From positions 79,359,620 to 79,423,619 of the forward strand of contig OY755244.1 of the NCBI GenBank assembly GCA_963576725.1: DNA of 64,000 nt, read 5' to 3'. The translations under genes and the position numbers were made by a program. Shown here one piece after another: positions 51,073-61,781 of the stretch. Every line of letters begins with the position of its first letter. The stretch's first letter is position 1. The DNA is from Azorinus chamasolen (taxonomy: Eukaryota; Mollusca; Bivalvia; Cardiida; Solecurtidae). Under the pieces are notes generated by a model. It saw only the letters and a list, made by a program, of their open reading frames with translations. It did not search any database and was not told where the DNA came from.

Positions 51073-51770
51073 AATTATTTTTATTTTTTCTCATTTGAAT
51101 AATTCTTCTGGTGACCAAATAGATCTGTTAGATCTATTCCATCAACATGTTTATGAATGTTTACAGAAAACTAAAATAGTTCCATGGTTATAGAATCATT
51201 ACGCTTATCTACTAACCTAATAAACCTTCCACTACCGGAAGTAACCAAATAAACCTAAGTTTATTTGCACCCCCTTTATTATGTCACTAGAGAAGCCTGG
51301 TGACTGGATAAAAATATGTAAGCAGTGCAGACCTACATCAGAGGATCCCTGAAGGGGAGCTTTAATCAGGTTATGCACTGTTTACTTCTCAAATACTTTC
51401 CAAAGGTCATATCGGCAAAATAGTTGTAAAAGAAACAACCCTTCAATTTTAATTGGTTTATTATGTGAATAACCCATTCCCTCCTAAACTTCTTTTATCC
51501 CGTCACTACAGCCGCTAGTGACGTAATAAAGGGGTAGCATAATAAACCTAAGTTTATACGTACAGTAGAGGTTTATTTGTATAGTAGGTGTAGGAATTTC
51601 TTCTTACAACAGGAACTATTTTTAATTTTTCTTCAAAATTGTTTTACCAAAAATAACGTATTAAATTGGAAGAAAAAACACTTAATATGGATAATTATCA
51701 TTAAGTATCCAAGTAAAAACCCAAACCGTTATTTAAAAAAAAATAAAAAGGAAAAAGAGAGAAAAAAAGA

Positions 51771-51844
51771 TTCGTCGATAGTGAGAATCGAACCGGGACT
51801 GACTGCACCATAAGCGACCTTCGTAACCACTACGCTATCAGGCC
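51771..51844 (-). ncRNA. Second tRNA-like module, opposite strand
   Basis: Minus strand reads GGCCTGATAGCGTAGTGGTT (A box) and CCCGGTTCGATTCTC (B box). The acceptor and T stems do not pair well, so a SINE head or pseudo-tRNA rather than a functional tRNA. Confidence 0.5.
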
Positions 51845-52789
51845 AAGCATACTGTTAGCGAAATTGAAGATGTATATAAAGTTATCATGCTACCATATTG
51901 ATGATTTTTTTAAAAATAAAATTAAATAATACAATAAAGCTTCATTAAAACATATATCACTCTCATGATAAGTTAATCGATAAACTCTTACAAGGGCGGT
52001 GATGGTCATAGACCTAAATATAGCCTGTTCAGTTCCATTGACGAGTGACGTTAGCCCTATCTAAAAATAGAAACCGAGACGACGGAACTCGAAGCCTCCG
52101 GTAGAATAATAACCATGTCTGTTTGGAATTAACATATCGACTCTCGATTCAAACGATCTTATTTTTCAAATTCAAGCACATTTTCCCGTTAATCGATAAA
52201 CTCTTACAAGGGCGGTGATGGTCATAGACCTGAATATAGCCTGTTCAGTTCCATTGACGAGTGACGTTAGCCCTATCTAAAAATAGATACCGAGACGACG
52301 GAACTCGAATTTGACAACGTAGAGCCTTCGGTAGAATAATAACCATGTCTGTTTGAATTAACATATCGACTCTCGATTCAAACGATCTTATTTTTCAAAT
52401 TCAAGCACGTTTTCCCGTCTTGTAATGTAAGTATCCAAACTATTTTCCTCTGCGGTAGCTCATTATTAACGTCTTTAGAACGGAAATGAAAAGGGAGGTC
52501 CGTTGATCGAAACACCGCATTTTCAATGCAAATTATTTCGATATTCGCATGTTTTATGAGACTATAAAAAAAGATATAACTAAATTGACTGGATAAATAG
52601 AATAATAGGTTAGTGTCGTAGATGGGACGCCTTTATCCGACTCGGAGAGAAAACAGTTGAGGCTCGGCAAGCCTCGCCTCAACGTTTTCTCCCCTCGTCG
52701 GATAAAGGCGTCCCATCTACGGCACTAACCTATTATTCTCTATTTAGACCAATTTTTTGAAGAAAAAAAACAACTACTAAAAATTACTA

Positions 52790-52935
52790 GAAAATTGAAA
52801 ATTTTCGAATTGTATAGTTTTGAAACGAATATGATATATAGAGCATTTGCAAATACTCTATTTATCACAATGGTTTCAAAACGACTTTTAGACAGAGGCG
52901 TCAAAAGGGATCGGTAGGTGGTAATGGGTTAGGTA
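52790..52935. mobile_element. MITE family B, left-truncated
   Basis: AGTTTTGAAACGAATATG, GAGCATTTGCAAATACTC and right end GTGGTAATGGGTTA, 55 bp downstream (in the transcript) of the exon at 52990. Confidence 0.68.
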
Positions 52936-52989
52936 CATTTAGCAAATGGGTTTTAAATGTAATAACAAGTTATACTATGTACAAAGTAC

Positions 52990-53119
52990 CTCTAAAGCTA
53001 CCTCCACCGACTGAACTCGCAGATTTCTTCATCTCGTCGGAACCCGTCGGGCTTTCGGTTTTATTTGACGACGGTTCAGGACTAACGTTTTCGCTGGCGT
53101 TTCCACTTTGACCAGTTTC
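52990..53119 (-). CDS. PCLO: Piccolo/Fife-like gene, linker exon (43 codons)
   Basis: Minus-strand exon with acceptor CTTTAG|GAAACTGG and donor TTTAGAG|GTACTT. Phase 0 at the start; one base is left at the end and completes an Ala codon with the CT opening the exon at 32363. It encodes residues 53-95, a Ser/Glu/Asn-rich stretch with SPEPSSNKTESPTGSDEMKK and GGGSFR, probably disordered linker. No MITE or other repeat covers it, unlike its flanks. Small exons could still be missing in the 20-kb intron that follows, which contains an LTR retrotransposon. Confidence 0.75.
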
Positions 53120-53145
53120 CTAAAGACCAGAAAGAAGAAAACTAA

Positions 53146-53344
53146 TACAATAGAACCTGTCTTAAGCGGTCAGAAAAAAGAGGTCAAATTATGGGTATGT
53201 AAGGCAGGTGGTAGCTTAATGCAGGTCAAATATAATGCAAAAAGCTCCTTTCTGCATTATTTTGCCCTGCATTATGCAGTCACCTGCTTGTAAAGACCCC
53301 TATGCTCAATTAATTAATGGCCGCTTATGACAGGTTCTACTGTA
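53146..53344. mobile_element. MITE family F
   Basis: TACAATAGAACCTGTCTTAAG to ATGACAGGTTCTACTGTA; one hairpin arm shortened (AAAGCTCCTTTCTGC). Confidence 0.82.
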
Positions 53345-53444
53345 CTTCCGAACAATGCATAATTAGTCTGTTCCATTGCTATTGTCACGGATTGTCCGCA
53401 CACTTAAAGTATCATATCACATTACTAGTATTATCCGAAATTCA

Positions 53445-53852
53445 CTAACCCTTTCAACGCTGAATTTTCAGAGTGGAACAGTCCATTAGTGTTGGCAGAG
53501 TCTATTCAATATGAAAAATGCTTTAAATTTGCTAGAGAGTTTTGACAGTGCAGACCCTGATCAAAGAGCTCCTCAAAGTACTCCCTGATTTGGGTCTACA
53601 CTGTTTGTAAATGACAATACAGTAACCTCATTTTCATTCATTTGCAAACAGAGTTGACCCAGATCAGACGGCTCCTGTCGGAGCCGTCTGATCTGGGTCT
53701 GCTCTGTTTGCTAATGGAATTTGATAGATCTCGTTCTTTACCTTTAACATAGCTATAATGTCCCATTGTCCATATTTCATTATAATTATTTTGTCCATGA
53801 ATATTCAGTAGGTATTGGAACTTGAAATAAACATAGAACAGGGAAAGGGTTA
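53445..53852. mobile_element. MITE C joined to MITE A2
   Basis: C from CTAACCCTTTCAACGCTGAAT to about 53630; A2 in reverse from CATTCATTTGCAAACAGAG to GGGAAAGGGTTA with perfect tip GACGGCTCCTGTCGGAGCCGTC. Confidence 0.78.
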
Positions 53853-53860
53853 TTCTCCGA

Positions 53861-53960
53861 TAATAATAATAATAATAATAATAAAGACTTTATTTAACGA
53901 GAGTACTCATTTGGTTAAAACCAATCTTCCATGAGGCCCTCAACAGAGAGAAAACATATA
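53861..53960 (-). mobile_element. LINE 3' end with (TTA)n tail
   Basis: On the minus strand GAGGGCCTCATGGAAGATTG leads to CTCTCGTTAAATAAAGTC and a (TTA)8 tail, the form of a non-LTR retrotransposon 3' terminus with a microsatellite tail. It may belong to the LINE at 55067-56824; not proven. Confidence 0.6.
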
Positions 53961-54042
53961 TACAATTTGTAATAAAGTAGCAATGCTATCATAACAATTT
54001 TGCATAAGCACCAACCTTGCACCGGATGATAGAAGATCTGAA

Positions 54043-54200
54043 TTAACCCGTAAAGCACACTTGTTTGGGTGTTTTTTTTTTGTTTTTTTTTGTTTTTTTT
54101 TCACACAGTGTAGACCCAGACGAGTGAGCTCCTGTAGGAACCCTCTTATCAGGGTCTGCACTGCTTGCAATGGGAAAATGAAAAAAATCGTTGGCACTGG
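54043..54200. mobile_element. MITE family C, degenerate
   Basis: TTAACCCGTAAAGCAC, T-rich run, then CACAGTGTAGACCCAGACG and GAGCTCCTGTAGGAACCCTC. Confidence 0.6.
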
Positions 54201-54860
54201 TGCAAAAGGGCTGCATGTGGAATTCATAGGTACATGCAACCCCATTTCACCGAGTTAGATCGATTAGAACTAACGATATTAGTGACACACTGCATCATGT
54301 ACATAGACTGTGTCAGCAAAAGATTAAAGTGAGTAAATGACGTCATGAATTTTCAGACGGTTGAGACCTAACTTAGGACTATTTTAAACACTGGGAAATC
54401 CATTAATTGATAGCCAAATACATGTCGAACGTTGCACTAAAATCAGTTCGTTTCTCATCCTCTGTATATTCTAGAATTTGGCATCGTTGGAGAAGCAATA
54501 TAAACTTATGCCTCGAGCTACTTTGCCGAGTTTACGAATTAACACATCTTTATAGAACTTTGCGATAATAAAAGAGTGCAAGATGGGTCTACATTTGCAA
54601 AATCGTATAGATATACATACATGAAATCAACACTAAACTTATAGTACAATTGAACTGTTCTTATAACGGTATAGATCTAATAGACATGCTTCTCAACATA
54701 AAACACTGGCAACACTATAGGACCCAGATAGGAGTCCTTCGGTCAGAAACCACACATTTGGCTAAAATAACAAACGGTGACATATCTCACACGAAACAGG
54801 CAATCTGTTATAATTCACATAAGGGAGGCTATTTAAAAAACCAGAAGATGTGCAACAAAC
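54201..54860. other. Mostly unassigned; isolated CRE-like site
   Basis: TGACGTCA at 54338-54345 lies in a family A-like arm (GTAAATGACGTCATGAAT) with no palindrome. Remainder not recognised. Confidence 0.45.
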
Positions 54861-55015
54861 AGTAAAGACCCTGACTATAAAGATTTGGCAGGCAATCCTT
54901 TAATCAGGATCACACCTTTTGCAGAAATAGGACAAAGACAAACAGTGCAGAGCCTGATCAAAGTAACTTCTGATCTGGGTCTACACTGTTTGTAAATAAC
55001 TGTCAATAATAGGGG
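54861..55015. mobile_element. MITE family C fragments
   Basis: Two decayed cores: CAGTAAAGACCCTGACTAT...AATCAGGATCACACC and AACAGTGCAGAGCCTGATCA...GATCTGGGTCTACACTG. Confidence 0.55.
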
Positions 55016-55066
55016 TGAAATTAAAACACGTCTGTATCATGAAAGTACAGTAATACTGAAGATATA

Positions 55067-56824
55067 TTAATCGCTTTGCTTTGTCAACTGTAAATACAAT
55101 TTTTTGAATTGAATGACCGAACAGGCATTTTTCACATCATAAGGCAGGCTGTTCCAGATGGATGATCCGGAATAAATAAACGATTTTCTAAACAGTTCCG
55201 TTTTAGGTCTGGGTGAGTAGAGTTGAAAGTTAGAAGATGATCTCAGCGTTCTATCATGGATGTTAGAAGTATGAGTGAACATATTTCTCAGATAATCTGG
55301 AGAAAGATCATTGAATATTTTATATAATAAAACAGCTTTTTGAAATTTCACTCTTTCAGGAAATGTTAACCAGTTTAGTTCATTGAATAGATCTTTAGAG
55401 GGGGTGGAAAAATCTCTGTCAAGTATAAGTCGTGCGGCTCTTTTCTGAAATCTTATGAGTTTTTCCACTTGTGAATTGTTACAGTTTCCCCATATAATAC
55501 AACAGTAATCAAGATGGGGTAAAATATATGTGTTGAAAAATAATTTTCGTATTGGAATAGAAATGAATGATTTAATTCTAGATAGCAAATATAACAAGGA
55601 ATTGCATTTTTTTAGAACAACATCAACTTGTTTGTCCCAAGAAAGAGTTTTGTCAATTACAATTCCTAACAACCTTTCATCGCAACTATAATTTATTATT
55701 TCATTGCTAAGTTCTATACAAGGCAACCAGTTTTGAATGCGTTTAGCATTGGGTTTAGATGCTATTATCATCGTTTTGGTTTTTGCTACATTGATAGACA
55801 TGCGATTTGAAACACACCAGGAGTTAACATTAAGTAGATCTTGAGTTAGAGATTCAACAACTTGATTTACAGATGAACTATGAAAAGAAAGTGTGGTGTC
55901 ATCGGCAAAGATATCAGGCGTAGAATGAGTGGTTGCAAGTGGTAGATCATTTATGAAGATCAAAAATAACAATGGCCCTAGAATTGAGTCTTGAGGCACT
56001 CCTGATACAACTTGGGTTTGTTGGAGTCTATTTTCCAAGTAAGAAGAAAACCAAGAATAAGCATCCCGGCCTACTTTATATTGCTTTAACTTTTTTAATA
56101 GTATACCATGATCAACCATGTCAAACGCTTTTGAAAGATCAAGAAATATTGTACCTACAATTTCATTTTTGTCAATGGCAGCAATCCAGTCGTCTAATAG
56201 TTTGACTAGAGCAGTTTGACATGAGTGGTTTGTTCTAAAACCGGACTGCCTGGAGTAAAACAAACTATTAGTTTCAAAATAGTCTTTTAAATGAACACTC
56301 ACATGTCGTTCAAAAATCAAAGAAATTATTGGTAAAATAGAGATTGGCCTGTAATTTGCTTTATCAGTCTTTTTTCCCTTCTTGTGAATTGCTACGACTT
56401 TTGCATTTTTAAATTTTTGTGGATAAGTACCGGTTTTTAAGCTGTTGTTATAAATTTTTGTAAGCACAGGAGCAATAATGGATGCAGACATCTTGAGAAA
56501 TCTGGCACTCAGGCCATCAGAGCCTGTAGACTTACTAGTATCAAGTGATTTTAATTGCTTTTCAACAAAGGATACACTAACTTTGGGAATGACGAAATAG
56601 GGTGTATTCTTAAGTTTCTCCTCGATACTATCTGAAATAATTCTGGTTTTGTTATTGATATCATGGATCTGATTATTTCTTTGTATTGTTTGAAACACCG
56701 AGCAAAAATGATCATTTAAAACATTAGCTGAAATTGATGGATCTGTAATAGGTATTCCGTTTTCATCATCAATATAATTCGTGTGCATCTGTGTTTTAAA
56801 GCCCCGATCTGTTACAAATGTCAC
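55067..56824 (-). CDS. 5'-truncated LINE reverse transcriptase (585 aa), probably inactive
   Basis: Open minus-strand frame of a non-LTR retrotransposon. Motifs in order: AKVVAIHKKG and NYRPISILPIISLIFER (about 141-172), SGFRTNHSCQTAL, catalytic FLDLSKAFD (227-235), GVPQDSILGPLLFLIFINDL (275-294) and FADD (306-309). The thumb and C-terminal region end at QSD. The usual GVPQGS reads GVPQDS (Asp at 279), and the stretch between LQQTQ and VVSGVPQ is about a dozen residues shorter than usual. Both suggest loss of activity. The apurinic endonuclease domain is absent, as in 5'-truncated copies. Clade uncertain (jockey/CR1-like). It is in the same orientation as the host gene and intronic. Confidence 0.9.
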   Translation of the reverse strand: MTFVTDRGFKTQMHTNYIDDENGIPITDPSISANVLNDHFCSVFQTIQRNNQIHDINNKTRIISDSIEEKLKNTPYFVIPKVSVSFVEKQLKSLDTSKSTGSDGLSARFLKMSASIIAPVLTKIYNNSLKTGTYPQKFKNAKVVAIHKKGKKTDKANYRPISILPIISLIFERHVSVHLKDYFETNSLFYSRQSGFRTNHSCQTALVKLLDDWIAAIDKNEIVGTIFLDLSKAFDMVDHGILLKKLKQYKVGRDAYSWFSSYLENRLQQTQVVSGVPQDSILGPLLFLIFINDLPLATTHSTPDIFADDTTLSFHSSSVNQVVESLTQDLLNVNSWCVSNRMSINVAKTKTMIIASKPNAKRIQNWLPCIELSNEIINYSCDERLLGIVIDKTLSWDKQVDVVLKKCNSLLYLLSRIKSFISIPIRKLFFNTYILPHLDYCCIIWGNCNNSQVEKLIRFQKRAARLILDRDFSTPSKDLFNELNWLTFPERVKFQKAVLLYKIFNDLSPDYLRNMFTHTSNIHDRTLRSSSNFQLYSPRPKTELFRKSFIYSGSSIWNSLPYDVKNACSVIQFKKLYLQLTKQSD

Positions 56825-56827
56825 TTG

Positions 56828-56978
56828 CTTCCAACTCGTTCAAACTTTTGAGAAACTATTGACCGAGTGTCAAACAGTGTCGATCCCGAAGAGACGCCGT
56901 TTTACGGTTACTCAACGTTTCATTTGGGTCCATGTGGTTTACAGATGTCAGTTAGGTGGTGCTTAGCTAGCAACGGTT
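56828..56978. mobile_element. MITE family D, degenerate
   Basis: AACTCGTTCAAACTTTTGAG, GTCAAACAGTGTCGATCCCG, GAGACGCCGTTTTACGG and TTTCATTTGGGTCC. Confidence 0.6.
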
Positions 56979-57229
56979 TAACCCTTTCCCTGTTCTATGT
57001 TTATTACAAATTATTTCAATACTTACTGAATACTCATGGACAAAATAGTTGTTATGAAAGATGGAACATTGCAGCCATTTTAAAAAGTAAGGAAACAGAT
57101 CTATCAAATTATATTAGCAAACATAGCAGAGCCAGATGAGACGGCTCCTACATGTATATGAGCCGTCTGATCTGGGTATTCCCTGTTTGCAACTGCGTGA
57201 AAACTCGTTTATATGAGGTAAATGGTTAA
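56978..57229. mobile_element. MITE family A2
   Basis: TTAACCCTTTCCCTGTTCTATG to ATGAGGTAAATGGTTAA; tip GACGGCTCCTACATGTATATGAG with a small insertion. Confidence 0.85.
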
Positions 57230-57255
57230 GTGGTCAGGTTAACAGTAAACCCCGT

Positions 57256-57482
57256 TTAACCCATTCCTTCATATTGACGACTTTTGACGACTCTGTAAAA
57301 GTCACTTTGTGAAACCACTATGATGAATAGAGTATTTGCTTCCTATAGGAGAAATGCTCTATTTATCACAATGGTTTCAAACTACAAATTCTAAAAAATC
57401 CTTTTCTCTAGTTAATGCTCCTTTTCGGTAGATTCATTCAAAGAAGTTGTATCTAAAAATAGCCTATGAGATAATGGGTTAA
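57256..57482. mobile_element. MITE family B, nested
   Basis: TTAACCCATTCCTTCATATTG to GAGATAATGGGTTAA; tip TGCTTCCTATAGGAGAAA. Confidence 0.85.
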
Positions 57483-57525
57483 GCTGGACGTTAAAATTAG
57501 TATCAATATCGGTCCTTAACTCATT

Positions 57526-57709
57526 CCCTCATATTGACACCTTTTGGCACTTCTGTAAAAAGTCACATTTTTTAGCAAATTCTCTAGTTATCACAATGGT
57601 TTAAAAACTACACAATTCTAAAAGTTTCCTTTTCTCTAGTAAATGTTCCTTTTTGATAGAATTCTTTAAAGAGATTGGGCCCAACATATTCTATGCGGGA
57701 ATGGTTTAA
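57526..57709. mobile_element. MITE family B, nested, hairpin deleted
   Basis: TTAACTCATTCCCTCATATTG to GCGGGAATGGTTTAA; left arm and tip mostly lost (TTAGCAAATTCTCTAG). Confidence 0.8.
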
Positions 57710-57899
57710 GAGACGTGATGTCAGCGTAATGCAGCATGAAAGTCACGCAACATGCTCCCAAATGAATGCGCTTTCAGTGCGACTTCCATCCAGTATAAGC
57801 ATCCATCTGCTTAAAATGATATCAGTTCTTCTTTATTACAAGTCCGTGTTAGACAGACTTTGTTGTATTTTAATTTGTATGATTGCCAAAAGTTGTTTT

Positions 57900-60800
57900 C
57901 GATTTAGCATAGCTATATCAACGATAGCTGTGTAACGCTAAGGACATGTCTCCTGTGTATGAGAAGCGAGTTATTTCTACGATACCTATATAACCACAAA
58001 TGAATGGCCTATTGTTAATTAGCATTAGTTTAACTACTATATATCTATATACCTATATTACATCCATGATATGGCATGTGGCATGTGTATTACCTAAAGA
58101 GTATGACCTGTGATATCTGTATTGACTCAGGGTTGTGTCCCGTGATCTGGATGGAGTATGTTAACATAGGTGTATCTAGGATACCTGTATTACCTCAAGT
58201 GTGTGTCCCGTGATGTGGATGGAGTATGTTAACATAGGTATATCCAATAAACCTGTATTACCTCAAGGGTGTGTCCCGTGATGTGGATGGAGTATGTTAA
58301 AATAGGCATATAATTATAGGATACCTGTATTTACTCAGGGCTGTGTCCCGTGATAAGGATGGAGTATTTTAACATAGGCATATTCACGATATCTGTATTA
58401 CCTCAAGGGTGAGTCCCGTGATGTAGATTGAGTATGTTAACATACGTATATTAACGATACCTGTATTAGTTTCGATACCTGTATTGACTCAGGGATGTGT
58501 CCCGTGATGTGGATAGAGTATGTTAACATAGGTTATTCACGATACATGTATTACCCCATGGATGTGTCCCGTGATGTGGATGGAGTATGTTAACATAGGT
58601 ATATCAAAGATACCTGTATTACCTCAAGAGTGTGCCCCGTGATGTGGATGGAATATGTTAGCATAGCTATATCTTCGATACTTGTATTGCCTCAAAGATG
58701 TGTTCCGTGATGTGGATAGAATATGTTACCATATTTATATTTACGATACCTGCATTTCCTCAAGGGTGTGTCCCGTGACGTGGTTGGAGGATGTTAACAT
58801 AGCTATATCTACGATACCGGTATTGCCTCAAGGATCTGGATGGAATATGTCAACATAGCTATATTCACGATACCTGTATTACCTCAGGGGTGTGTCTCGT
58901 GACGAGGATGGAGTATATTAACATAGGTATATCTAAGATACCGGTATTGACTCAGGGGTGTACCCCGTGATGTGGATGGATTATGTTAACATAGGTATAT
59001 CTAAGATACCAGATTACCTCAAGGGCGTGTCCCATGTATGAATGTACATTAATATGTTAACATAGGTATATCTAGGATACCTGTATTACCTCAAGGGTGT
59101 GTCCCGTGATGTGGATGGACTATATTAACATAGCTATATCTAGGATATCTGTATTGCATCAAGTGTGTGTCCCGTGGTGTGGATGGATTATGCCAATATA
59201 GGTATATCCTCGATACCTGTATTCCCTCAAGGATGTGTCCCGTGATGTGGATGGAGTATGTTAACATATCTATATTTAAGATATCTTTATTTCCTCAAGG
59301 GTGTCTCCCGTGACATGGTTGGAGTATGTTAACATAGGTATATCTACGATACCTGTATTACCGCACGGGTGTACCCCGTGATGTGGATGGGTTATATTAA
59401 CATATGTATATTTAATATACCTGTATTATTTACGATACCTGTATTGACTCAGGGGTGTGTCCCGTGATTTAGATGGAGTTGGTTAACACAGTTATATCTA
59501 GGATACCTGTATTACCTTAAGGGTGTATCCCGTGATGTGCAGATGGAATATGTTATCATAGCTATATCTAGATTACCTGTATTACCTCAAGGGAGTGTCT
59601 CGTGATGTGGATGGAGTTAATTAATATAGGTATATCTAGGATATCTGTATTGACTCAGGGTTGTGCCCCATGATGTTGATGGAATATGTTAACATATCTA
59701 TATTTACGATACCTGTATTTCCTCAGGGGTGTCTCCCGTGACAGGGTTGGAGTATGTTATCTGTATTGACTCAGGGTTGTGTTCCGTGATCTGGATGGAG
59801 TATGTTAACATAGGTGTATCTAGGATACCTGTATTACCTCAAGTGTGTGTCCCGTGATCTGGATGGAGTATGTTAACATATCTATATATAGGATACCTGT
59901 ATTACCTCAAGGGTGTGTCCCGTGATGTGGTTAGAGTATGTTAACATATCTATATATAGGATACCTGTATTACCTAAAGGGTGTGTCTCGTGATGTGGTT
60001 AGAGTATGTTACATTGTTACATCTAGGATACCTGTATTACCTCAAGGGTGTGTCCCGTGATATGGTTGGAATATGTTAACATGTGTATATTTACGATACC
60101 TGTATTGCCTCAAGGGTGTCTCCCGTGGTGTGGATGGAATATTTTTTAACATAGGTATATCTAGGATACCTGTATTGCCTCAAGGGTATGTCCCGTGGTG
60201 TGGATGGAATATTTTAACATAGGTATATCTGCGATACCTGTATTGCCTCAAGGGCATGTCCCATGGTGTGGATGGAATATTTTAACATAGGTATATCTAG
60301 GATACCTGTATTGCCTCAAGGGTATGTCCCATGGTGTAGATGGAATAAATCAGCATATCTTCATTCAGTGGAACTTGAATTGCTTTAACGGGGTGGTTTG
60401 TGATGCAGGACGATTCAGTTAACATAGCCATGTCTCCGATACCTATATATCAACTCAAGGATATTGCCTGTGAGGCAGGACGATCAAGTTAGCATAGCTA
60501 TATCTACGATATATGTATAACCTCAAGAGTATGGTGTGTGGTGTAAGATGAGTCAGTTAGCATAGCTATATCGACGATGCCTATATTACATCCAATGTAT
60601 AGCCTATGGGACAGGGCTAGTAAGTTAGCATAGCTATATCACGTGTGTCACCTAAAAGGTATTACCTGTGGTGAAGGACGAGTAAGTTAGACTATCTACA
60701 TCTACGATACGTGTATGACCCCAGGAGTTTGATTATGTAGTGCAGGACGAATAAGGTAGCATAGCTATATCTATGATACCTGTGTGACCTCAAAGGTATG

Positions 60801-61140
60801 ATATGTAGTGCAGGACGAATAAGGTAGCATAGCTATATCTACGACACTTGTGTCACCTAAAAGGTATTACCTGTGGTGAAGGACGAGTAAGTTAGAATAT
60901 CTACATCTACGATACCTGTATGACCCCAAGAGTATGATAATGTAGTGCAGGACGAATAAGGTAGCATAGCTATATGTATGATACCTGTGTGATCTCAAAT
61001 GTATGATATGTAGTGCAGGACGAATAAGGTAGCATAGCTATATCTACGATACCTGTGTGACCTCAAAGGTATGATATGTAGTGCAGGACGAGCAACCTAG
61101 CATAGCTACGTATCTACATATCTGCAATACGGTAAATACC
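57900..61140 (-). repeat. 68-bp minisatellite derived from an exon-intron junction, about 45 copies
   Basis: Plus-strand unit GATACCTGTATTACCTCAAG, GGTGTGTCCCGTGATGTGG, ATGGAGTATGTTAACATAGG, TATATCTAG; successive units are 68 bp apart (for example 58183 and 58251). On the minus (gene) strand each carries CACCCTTGAGGTAATACAG|GTATC. The exon end at 61140 reads TACCCTTGAAGTCATACAG|GTATT. Units nearest the exon (60400-61140) are more diverged from the consensus and more like the exon. The array follows the exon directly in the transcript. Confidence 0.92.
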
Positions 61141-61295
61141 TGTATGACTTCAAGGGTATGACATGTGGTGTAGGAGGAGGACATCTGGTAATCTGGGAGG
61201 GACAGCTGCCGTTGTAATGAAAGACCACCAAAGGCTCCTTCCGGTGCATCCACCGATGCCGATCTGACCAGAGGTCCTCGTGCAACACTTGCTTT
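61140..61295 (-). CDS. Piccolo/Fife-like gene, upstream exon (52 codons)
   Basis: Minus-strand exon, the most upstream coding block found. A pyrimidine-containing acceptor ends in TTACTTATAG and the donor is CATACAG|GTATTT. It is exactly 156 nt, phase 0 at both ends, and splices in frame to the exon at 53119. The peptide begins KASVARGPLVRSASV and includes LSLQRQLSLPDYQM; I recognise no domain. Residue numbers for this gene count from its first codon (residues 1-52). The last ~40 nt plus the donor resemble the unit of the 68-bp tandem array immediately downstream in the transcript. Assignment to the same gene rests on strand, phase and position, so it is less certain than the downstream exons. 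The start codon and any N-terminal zinc fingers would lie to the right, outside the window. Confidence 0.6.
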
Positions 61296-61372
61296 CTATA
61301 AGTAAATGCAAATATCGTCATTTAATCATCAACCTACAGGGTAAATATGTAGTCATTTTACATCAATTATGA

Positions 61373-61575
61373 AACAGAGCTACAGATAAAGGTGCGTACT
61401 CAAATACTGTTATCGTCATTTCTCCACCAATCCATATGTTATCAGCCTTCTGTAGAATCGTCTCTTCGAGGCGATTCTAAAGAATGGTCACAACATAGGG
61501 TTTGGTGGAGAAATAAAGAAGTTATTCTTGCATATTAAAATATTTTAATTTGCGCATCTTTATCTGGACCTCTGA
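61373..61575. mobile_element. Hairpin MITE family H
   Basis: AGCTACAGATAAAGGTGCGTAC arm, TTTCTCCACCAATCCATATG, tip GAATCGTCTCTTCGAGGCGATTC, complement and CATCTTTATCTGGACCTCTG. Confidence 0.86.
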
Positions 61576-61781
61576 TGAAAACAATTTTTTAACAATAAAT
61601 CTCGATGCATCAGATGATGGCGTATTACGTTATTTATGTATTATCCGGAGATAACCTTCGAGTCCACAACTGTTGTACCATCTCACTCCTAAGCCCGGGT
61701 CGACACAGGACCGCGCGAGTGCCCTTACCGTGGCTTTGTTCAAAAGCCTCGAGACATACTCCGCTGTGAAAAACTGTCTGC

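Larger units (their letters stand above)
50300..52740. mobile_element. Foldback-type DNA element (2.44 kb)
   Basis: Each end is a ~140-bp hairpin (50300-50439 and 52599-52740) in which GAGAATAATAGGTTAGTG and its complement form the base and GGCTTGCCGAGCC the tip. The element as a whole is inverted: about 430 bp inside the left hairpin (ATCAACGGATCCCTCCCTTT to TGTAAGAGTTTATC) matches in reverse the right arm. The right arm is further duplicated in tandem (51972-52188 and 52189-52418). TA lies at both outer borders. The ~1.1-kb loop carries two tRNA-like modules but no transposase. Confidence 0.85.
57242..57868. mobile_element. MITE family E with two nested family B elements
   Basis: E left end ACAGTAAACCCCG, middle GGACGTTAAAATTAGTATC and GTCAGCGTAATGCAGC, right end GTTAGACAGACTTTGTTGTA. 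Two B elements interrupt it at separate TTAA sites. Confidence 0.8.

Noticed and set aside
50805..51098. 97-residue frame in the foldback loop
   Set aside because: Spans the arm and the tRNA-like module, with no domain or codon preference.
61690..61765. Possible small minus-strand exon (GTTTTTCACAG|CGGAG to GCCACG|GTAAGG)
   Set aside because: Splice-like signals in a GC-rich patch, but it would be about 35 nt, recodes nothing recognisable and cannot be tied by phase to a neighbour.
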